DNA of 64,000 nt from Pseudisothecium myosuroides (taxonomy: Eukaryota; Streptophyta; Bryopsida; Hypnales; Lembophyllaceae), in the NCBI GenBank assembly GCA_951799445.1, contig OX637291.1, positions 11,224,501-11,288,500 on the forward strand, written 5' to 3'. Shown here piece by piece: positions 57,580 to 64,000 of the stretch. The position numbers were made by a program, and so were the translations under genes. Below the pieces are notes generated by a model. That model was not told where the DNA came from and did no database searches. It saw nothing but the letters and a program-made list of their open reading frames with translations. Position 1 is the first letter of the stretch. Each line of letters begins with the position of its first letter.

Positions 57580-58613
57580 GCCGACCTTGCGTTTGAACAG
57601 ACCACAACAAAGAGGGGGGAGGGAAGCACAGATTACGTACTGAATGGAGAGAAAGCAAGTTTGTTCCATCTAGTCTTATCCTTATGATCTCATGTAGTGG
57701 GAGTTGCATGATACCCAGAGATCAGTAAAGTCTGCAAAGATTTACGAATCTTTTAGTGATGAGCTAAATTTGTACACTAAATAGTGAAATTAGGTTGCCC
57801 CAGTGTAATTTCTCGGCATTCTACACTATATCAATATGTGCAGTTACTATAGAAGGATGCAATAATGTAGGAACCATGTGTGTTGCATGGATTGGTGCCC
57901 TGATTCATGGCTCAGGTTTAGAGAATGACATGTGCCTCTATCTGGAGGAGCAGTGTGCTCATGAGGTAACTTCTCCGGTGAAGGCAACCTAGTTGTTCAA
58001 GCAACCCAATTTCATTGTTTGGTGTATTGCAGTAAGTTACTTAGAAGCTTTATTTGACTTTTGTGTCCTCTTGGTGACAAAGCATTTCTCACTGGCAGTG
58101 ATGTCTACTTGGAAATGGCTCGTACAAGCAAGCCAGATTCAAAAGACATTTCAAGTTTTTGGATTAGAAAGGTGTGCATTAGCTTCTTCTCACATTTTTG
58201 AACCTTTTGGCACTACTTTTGTTGAGTTTTGCTTCTTCTGTGATTTGGAATTAATAATGAAAAGAACCAGTACAAGGTCAATCATTCTGTGATTAAGAGT
58301 TGCAAGTATTTCTTAGCATCTTAATTTGGAAATGAATAAGATTATCATTCCAAGTGTTTCAACTGTTTCTTTTTCTTGTACTCATGAGCATTTGATTCCA
58401 AGTAGCCGTGAATGCATTGGAGTGCAATTTTCCAACTACAGTGTTATAAGATTTAGTACCTTACTACTACTAATGTCTTTACTAATAGTGGAGTTCTTAT
58501 TTGTTTCATTGCAGGTAGAAATGTATGTCAGAGATGTTTGTGTCTACTCAATCTTGCAAGGAACTAATGAGATCATGCACGTTGTTATGGCCCGCCACAT
58601 AATCAAAATCTAG
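57580..58613 (+). pseudogene. Acyl-CoA dehydrogenase remnants
   Basis: Two pieces of one family in order on the plus strand. At about 57580-57660, QTTTKRGEGSTDYVLNGEKA matches the central FAD-binding segment (family: TTAxR..xxYVLNGxKAF). At 58516-58613, after an acceptor (cattgcag), is the final exon VEMYVRDVCVYSILQGTNEI then MHVVMARHIIKI and stop, the C-terminal helix that binds FAD. The roughly 250 residues that should lie between are missing, and a MITE occupies 57775-58024. ILQGTNEIM suggests an isobutyryl- or short-branched-chain-type enzyme of mitochondrial valine breakdown, but the subfamily is uncertain. Confidence 0.65.
57775..58024. mobile_element. Tc1/mariner-type MITE, copy B
   Basis: TA at 57773-57774 and 58025-58026. 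Inward ends CACTAAATAGTGAAATTAGG and CACCAAACAATGAAATTGGG, both relatives of the 25-base ends of copy A at 33895-34128. More diverged than copy A. It lies between the two acyl-CoA dehydrogenase pieces. Confidence 0.7.
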
Positions 58614-60446
58614 ACATAGCATTTAGTATATTGCACCTATATATATCATTTACAAATGTAATTTTTGACACAATTTGTAATTCATAAACATTATTGAATG
58701 TCATGTGAAGCAAACTCTTGTTGTTCTTGATAATTTGCCATGGAAAATATTTAGCTACCTTTGAAAGGTCCCAAAAGTACACTCACCCGTCTCTTATGAC
58801 ACTACCTCCGGGGACAAATGTGAATTTAACTTGATTTATATGGCTAAATTGAAAACGTGCAATCATAGAGTTTTATTAAAGAAATTTAAAGGTCTCTTGA
58901 GAGCAACTAAAACTAAAAAAAAATAACTAATTTATATAGAATTTGAATGTGAGAGTAGTGTCATTGGAAGTCCCGTTGGAAGTACATTGTAAATGACACA
59001 AAAATAGGCATATGAAAAAACTAGATTTAGACATTGGATGATTGAAACCCCAGTAAACACTTGTGGTGCGAGGTAAAAAAGAATAGAAATTCCATTGGAA
59101 TTTGTTGAAATTTTCAAGTGGCCATTGTTTAAGTTTTCTATCTATTGGTTTTAGATGGCTATTATGATTTGTGAATTTAAGCCTACAAAACAATCTTGGG
59201 ATTGCTAAAGTTTATTTTATTTTTTCATAACTAAAATATCATTTATTCTTAATGTGTTCATAATTTAGAATTTCATTTTGCTTTTAAAATATATTACATT
59301 AGCTAATTATAATTAGCTAATATAATGATATATTCCCTTGTACAATTATGGAGTGTAGATCATAGTGTACAACTTTTATTGGAGTATCTTATGTTAAGCA
59401 TTAGATTACATCTTCATAATTTTTGAAATCTATATTGTCCTTTTTTTTAATCTTTCAAATTTATATAATTCAAAGAGAGTAGCAAAAAAATTCTTATAGA
59501 TTGAAATTACTTTCAAAAATATCCGTATCAAGAACATCTTCAAAATCTTTAGTAAAATTGGATCAAATCCAAATGAAACTTGCCCTCACAAGGCCAAGCT
59601 ACTCTAAATCACAAAGTAAATGTTCAATCCAAAGAAGATATTTTGGAACCAAGAAGCATTGCAAAAATAGGAATTCCATAATTTGTTACTATAAGGTAAG
59701 AATTTCTAAATGTTGCAAACCTAGTATTGACAAGCACAACGTCTTCTAACCAATTTATCTAAGACTCATTCAACTACATACTACCAATATTGCAGTTCGC
59801 AAATTAAAAGGCCTTCAATCACCAAGTGCCCGACATAGAGGGAATGCATTATTGATTTTAAGGTAGTAGACAATCAAAGTCTCCATTGCAACACCACGAG
59901 CATGCCAATCCTTGTTAAGTATATAAGTTTACTTCTGTTTAGCACATCCTCCGAGAAAATTGATGTCTTTTCCTAGCAACACAATTGTTGGCAATTGTAT
60001 AGAACTACACGAAGCCCTAGTTACTAATATTTATCACCAATTGATCAAATTTGGAAAGTTTTGAATTCTTATATTTGGAGTTAGAGAACTCAAATTTATT
60101 CAAATGGGTCACAAAATACAAGACTAAGGGCCTTGTATAGGGGCCACGATTTTATCTCCCTTTTTCATCTACATGAGCTATCAAAAAAACCATGGTACCA
60201 AATGGATTCTAGCCCCTAACCATCTTGGTGGTTGCTTGAAGTGGTTGGTTGGATTTATAGGATGGAGGTGCAAATTTGTACCAACAACGACATGATTGCC
60301 TTGCTTGGCAAAAACATTATAGATGCTATAGTTGTAAATCATCTAGTTAAGATGTCCACATTTCTTACAATAAGCTTACAAATTTCATCGTGAATTTATT
60401 TCATATATCTACAGACCAATAGGCACCACATGCAAGTAAGGTTTAA
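58614..60446. other. Gene-free AT-rich region
   Basis: No gene recognised. A short perfect palindrome (ATTAGCTAATTATAATTAGC then TAAT) lies at about 59298-59321. Open stretches such as 59501-59749 have local composition only. Confidence 0.35.
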
Positions 60447-61381
60447 CCCCTAAAGGTCAGAGACTATGTTTTCATCAAAACCGCTCCAAAACTGCCATTT
60501 CTAATACAAGTACCAAACTTTAGAAAAAAAACATTTTTGGACACATGTAACCGTAAGATTTTATAGAAAACTGGTTTGAGAAGATGTGGAAAAAATTTCA
60601 GAATTTTCCACCGTGCGGATTGGAAGATATTAGCATTTGAATTGACAAAAATCCTTTTTTTGTCCCTGCGAAAATCCGGGCAGCTGCACTTCACAAGATC
60701 ACATTTGTATGAAAAAATGCTCCAAATGGTGGTTACTCTTGGATTCATTCTTCTAGGCAAGTTGGCTACATGCATGAAAATTTTCAGATCATTTGGAATT
60801 ACACAACATATAGGAAAAAAATAGTAAGTAGAAAGAAGTAGAGAATGATTCAAAACACTAAATTGTTAAGAATTTATTTATGGAATTGAAAAATGCCAAT
60901 CCCAACGGTTGTAATGTTTTTATAAATAATCTACATTTAATGTTTTTATTTTTTTTCAAAAATATTGAAAATTGAGTGAAATAAAGGACTTCAAAGTTTA
61001 TTTGAGAGTAGAGATTCCATAACTACCCTCAAACTAAGAATCCTCATAACTTTTGACTCATTAATCCAAATGGAATGATTTAAAGCTTTCCACTTACATA
61101 TAAATCTAAATAACCAATTTCAAATTTTTATTTTAAAAAAAAATGATTTTTAAAGAATTTTTCTGAGCTGCCCGAGCTGCCCACCATACACCGAAAATTA
61201 CATATCATACAATACCTTTTTAACCATGTAGTCAAAAGTTATGAAAATTATTGGGTCTTAAAGCTATTCCTTGGACACATCTTTTGTGAAAATTTCAAAG
61301 AAAAAAAAAAAAAAACTCCACTCGCAATGAGCTGCCCAAAATCGCTATGTTGTCAAAAAACAGTGTTTGGACCTTTAGGGG
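60447..61381 (+). mobile_element. piggyBac-like non-autonomous element, copy 4 (935 bp)
   Basis: TTAA at 60443-60446 and 61382-61385; inward ends CCCCTAAAGGTCAGA and CCCCTAAAGGTCCAA. The closest relative is copy 1: both share catcaaaacgctccaaaactgc-type starts, the cctgcgaaaa.tcgggcagctgcacttc block, and ggcaagttggctacatgc.tgaaaattttcagat. Non-coding. Confidence 0.8.
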
Positions 61382-62191
61382 TTAATAAGTTTTTGTACAT
61401 GGTTCCTATTGTGGGATCTTGTTGGTAGTCAAAAAGGGATTGATTCCTAGATTCTTTTAAAAAATATTTTTTGAGTTTATTATAAATAAAATATGGATTT
61501 TCTAAAGTGTTGAAAATAAGTGAATCTAAAATTGGCTATTCCATTTTCCTCAAGCTGAAGACTTTGGAGGCATACATATAGGAAGAGCTTTGTGTTACAA
61601 AAAATATCTCCAACTTGAAGTACTCACTAGATGCAAGTATATATTGGTGGCAAGCCCTCTAAAAATAAAAATCAATACTTAGATGGAATAAAGAACAATT
61701 TATGGCCCCCCTGCACTACTTTATGGTCTGATGAATTTTTTTTGGATTTCCAGTAGTTTTGATCCAATAGTTTTTAATTTAATCATTTAATTATATTCAT
61801 AATGCCATTACCTTCAACCTCCCAATTCATCCCAGGGTGATTGCATGAAACACTTGTACTCATTAGAAAAAAATTCAGCCCTTAGGAAATTTGCTTCCCT
61901 TTGAGACTCTTCCAGAGTTCCCCATAGTGGAACAATGGCCACTATTCATCATCAATGATGAATAGTGGTCACAATAAAAAATTAATTAAAAAAATATATA
62001 TATTAAAAATATTAAAATATTAATAAATATTAATAAAAAAATATTAAATAATATTAAATAATAATAATAATAATAATATTTCAGGCTAACGAGGATAGTT
62101 TTGGCCATATAAGATTTAAGAATTTCAAAATTTCGTATTTACTTTATTAATAATATTTTTAAAATATTTTTTTAACATTTTTAAAATTATA
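61382..62191. other. AT-rich gap with simple repeats
   Basis: Contains a 30-base hairpin near 61941 (CCACTATTCATCA...TGATGAATAGTGG) and a run of aat/ata repeats at about 61980-62080. No gene. Confidence 0.4.
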
Positions 62192-62691
62192 CTCCCTCCG
62201 TCCCAAAATGATCTTCCTATTGGCCTTCATTTTTTGTCCCAAAATGATCTTCCTGTTGAAATCTTTGACTTGCAAACTGGTCAAATTTGACTTTCGATTG
62301 CTATTGAGGACCAACAAAACAACTTTGAGTAGTAGTTTCCCTTCCATTCATGCAATCATTAGTCAAAAGATAAATAAAATGATTAATGGGGTCAGTCAAC
62401 ATTGTTTGTTCATATTTTTTGCATTTCTTTGAATATTGCCCAATTGAAGGAGATGAAGCTTTTGGAGCTGGAATAAAGGGCCACACATGGGCTTAGGCAT
62501 ATACTAAATGCCTTCAAAATGATGACCTCACTCTCAACAATTAATTGACCACTGGTGATCTTTGAAAATGTCCAAGAAATTCTACTTTTCAATATTCCAA
62601 AAACTACATTTCAAAAAGGACTTTGAAACTCAAAGTTTCTAGAATCTTGAATGTTTTGTCCAACATGAAGATCATTTTGGGACAGAGGTAG
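62192..62691. mobile_element. Stowaway MITE (500 bp)
   Basis: Left end CTCCCTCCGTCCCAAAATGA, the classic plant Stowaway terminus; right end inward CTACCTCTGTCCCAAAATGA. Flanked by TA (62190-62191 and 62692-62693). The terminal block tgtcccaaaatgatcttcct is repeated once just inside the left end. Non-coding. Confidence 0.85.
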
Positions 62692-62785
62692 TAATACTGA
62701 ACTGTCCCCCGTAGTGCCGCGCAGATCAGGCCTCCAGTTCGCTAGCCAAAAAAAAAAAAAAAATTAAATTTTTTTTCCCCTGTTT

Positions 62786-62977
62786 CACTAGTAGAAAATG
62801 CAGGAATTTTGATAGAATTTTGTTGATTTGGTTGCATTGTCCTGGTCACTCTTATGTTGATTTCAACAGAATTGTGTTAATTTTAACAGATTTTTGTTGA
62901 CATCAACAAAAAAGTGACCGGCACAACGCGACCAAATCAATAGAATTTTGTCAAAATTCTTGCGTTTTTTACTAGTG
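62786..62977. mobile_element. Small MITE with CACTAGTA ends
   Basis: Left CACTAGTAGAAAATGCAGGA, right inward CACTAGTAAAAAACGCAAGA; flanked by TTT on both sides (62783-62785, 62978-62980), a 3-base duplication as in CACTA elements. The interior is largely inverted repeat (aattttgatagaattttgttgatttggt). 192 bases. Confidence 0.75.
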
Positions 62978-64000
62978 TTTATTCAACTAGCGTTCCCAGC
63001 TGTCCGGGAGCTCACAGCCCTCTCGAGGGCTCATTTTTCTTCTAATGATTTTCTATCACACATCTCGTGCTGATTAGTTTTTTGGCCATAATTCTTGGGT
63101 TTTGATTCCAAATGATTCAAAATTCATTGACAAGGTACTGATGACTACTATACACCTTGTCTATTTTTTTGGAATTTCTTAAAAATGTTTTACTATTTAA
63201 TAATAGCCCTCGATACTATGTCACAAATGCCAATTTGGAGGTTTTTATTACTAGTTAGTACCCATAAAAACAAATTTGGAGCTGAAATTTGGTAGAGATG
63301 GTCTTCTAGTAGACTTGTAGCTATTGTCCAAAAGAATTCTAGAAATACTTGATTTTGTGTGGTGTAGAAGTCCACAAATTGAGTCCCTTTCTACTAGCAT
63401 TTTGAAGCATGTAAAAATTATTTTGGTGGTTTTTTTGGTGAATGACCATCTCCATAAAGTTGCCACAATGGCCAATTTTTATTTTTTTTATTTAAGTTTT
63501 TTCCTATTTTCTAATAATAAAAACATCAAAGTATGTATTTTCTTAAGATTTGGCACTTTTCTAGTTCTCCTACTTAGAGAATTTTTTGATGAATTTCCTT
63601 TGGTGGTTACCAGCCCTTTTTTTAGTGGCACCATGGGGCCAGATTTCACCATTTCAAAATAAATGTCTTTTTTTTGCCAAATAAAAGTAATCTTTTTTTG
63701 CCAGATTTTTTTCATTTTTATAAAAAATGTAGATGAAGTTGTCAAATTTGGATGAAAAAGTGTATGAATTTGATAGAAAAGTGATTTTTGGTCCAAAAGA
63801 TGGATGAATGTAGAAATGCAATGCTCCACCAAGTTTTAAGTGATCGCCATCCATTAGAAGGGATTTGAGGCCAAGTAAGGGCCGTTTCAGGCTCGTTCCC
63901 CAATCTGTCCCCATGCTGTGAATAGTGGTATGGGCTGTCCAAAAAATATATTTAAAAAATAAAAATAAATAAATAAATTTACCAAATTTCATTTTAAGAA
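62978..64000. other. AT-rich right edge without recognised features
   Basis: No gene, RNA gene or complete mobile element seen to the end of the window. Short open stretches on both strands have the local low-complexity composition. Confidence 0.35.

Noticed and set aside
1..64000. tRNA, rRNA, CRISPR arrays, operons or bacterial features
   Set aside because: None seen; introns, LTR elements and MITEs show that this is eukaryotic nuclear DNA.

Overview
The window looks like nuclear DNA of a non-seed land plant, most probably a moss. The main pointer is a receptor that joins a protein kinase, an NB-ARC ATPase and leucine-rich repeats, an architecture known from mosses. Genes have short GT-AG introns and sit in long AT-rich gaps filled with small transposons. 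No species was identified.

Layout. 1-6233 (minus): 3' part of a kinase-NBS-LRR immune receptor; its LRR exon runs off the left edge and is masked by a 1000-codon antisense open frame. 9638-11811 (minus): decayed RIX1/PELP1-like ribosome-biogenesis gene. 14015-16330 (minus): two-exon UDP-glycosyltransferase that looks intact. 17.4-23.6 kb: transposons and dispersed repeats. 24060-26968 (plus): four-exon glycine-cleavage T-protein. 29079-29516 (minus): intronless eIF1A copy with one internal stop. 29.8-35.4 kb: tandem repeat and MITEs. 35918-42460: Ty1/copia retrotransposon with a 3.3-kb inverted duplication and a fold-back MITE inside its reverse transcriptase. 44937-47401 (plus): L-gulonolactone-oxidase-like gene. 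52.4-58.6 kb (plus): a row of broken genes (golgin/p115 tail, RNase T2, an unrecognised coding stretch, acyl-CoA dehydrogenase). 58.6-64 kb: AT-rich DNA with more MITEs.

The most unusual signals are (i) a family of 0.7-0.95-kb elements with CCC...GGG ends and TTAA target duplications, which is the piggyBac signature; one copy has a paralogous empty site in this same window; (ii) the copia palindrome, which reads like an autointegration product; and (iii) at least 40 highly similar 24-residue LRRs. The intact genes (receptor, UGT, T-protein, GULLO-like) do not form a pathway cluster. All intron calls, family assignments and pseudogene calls are by eye, without alignment or transcript data.
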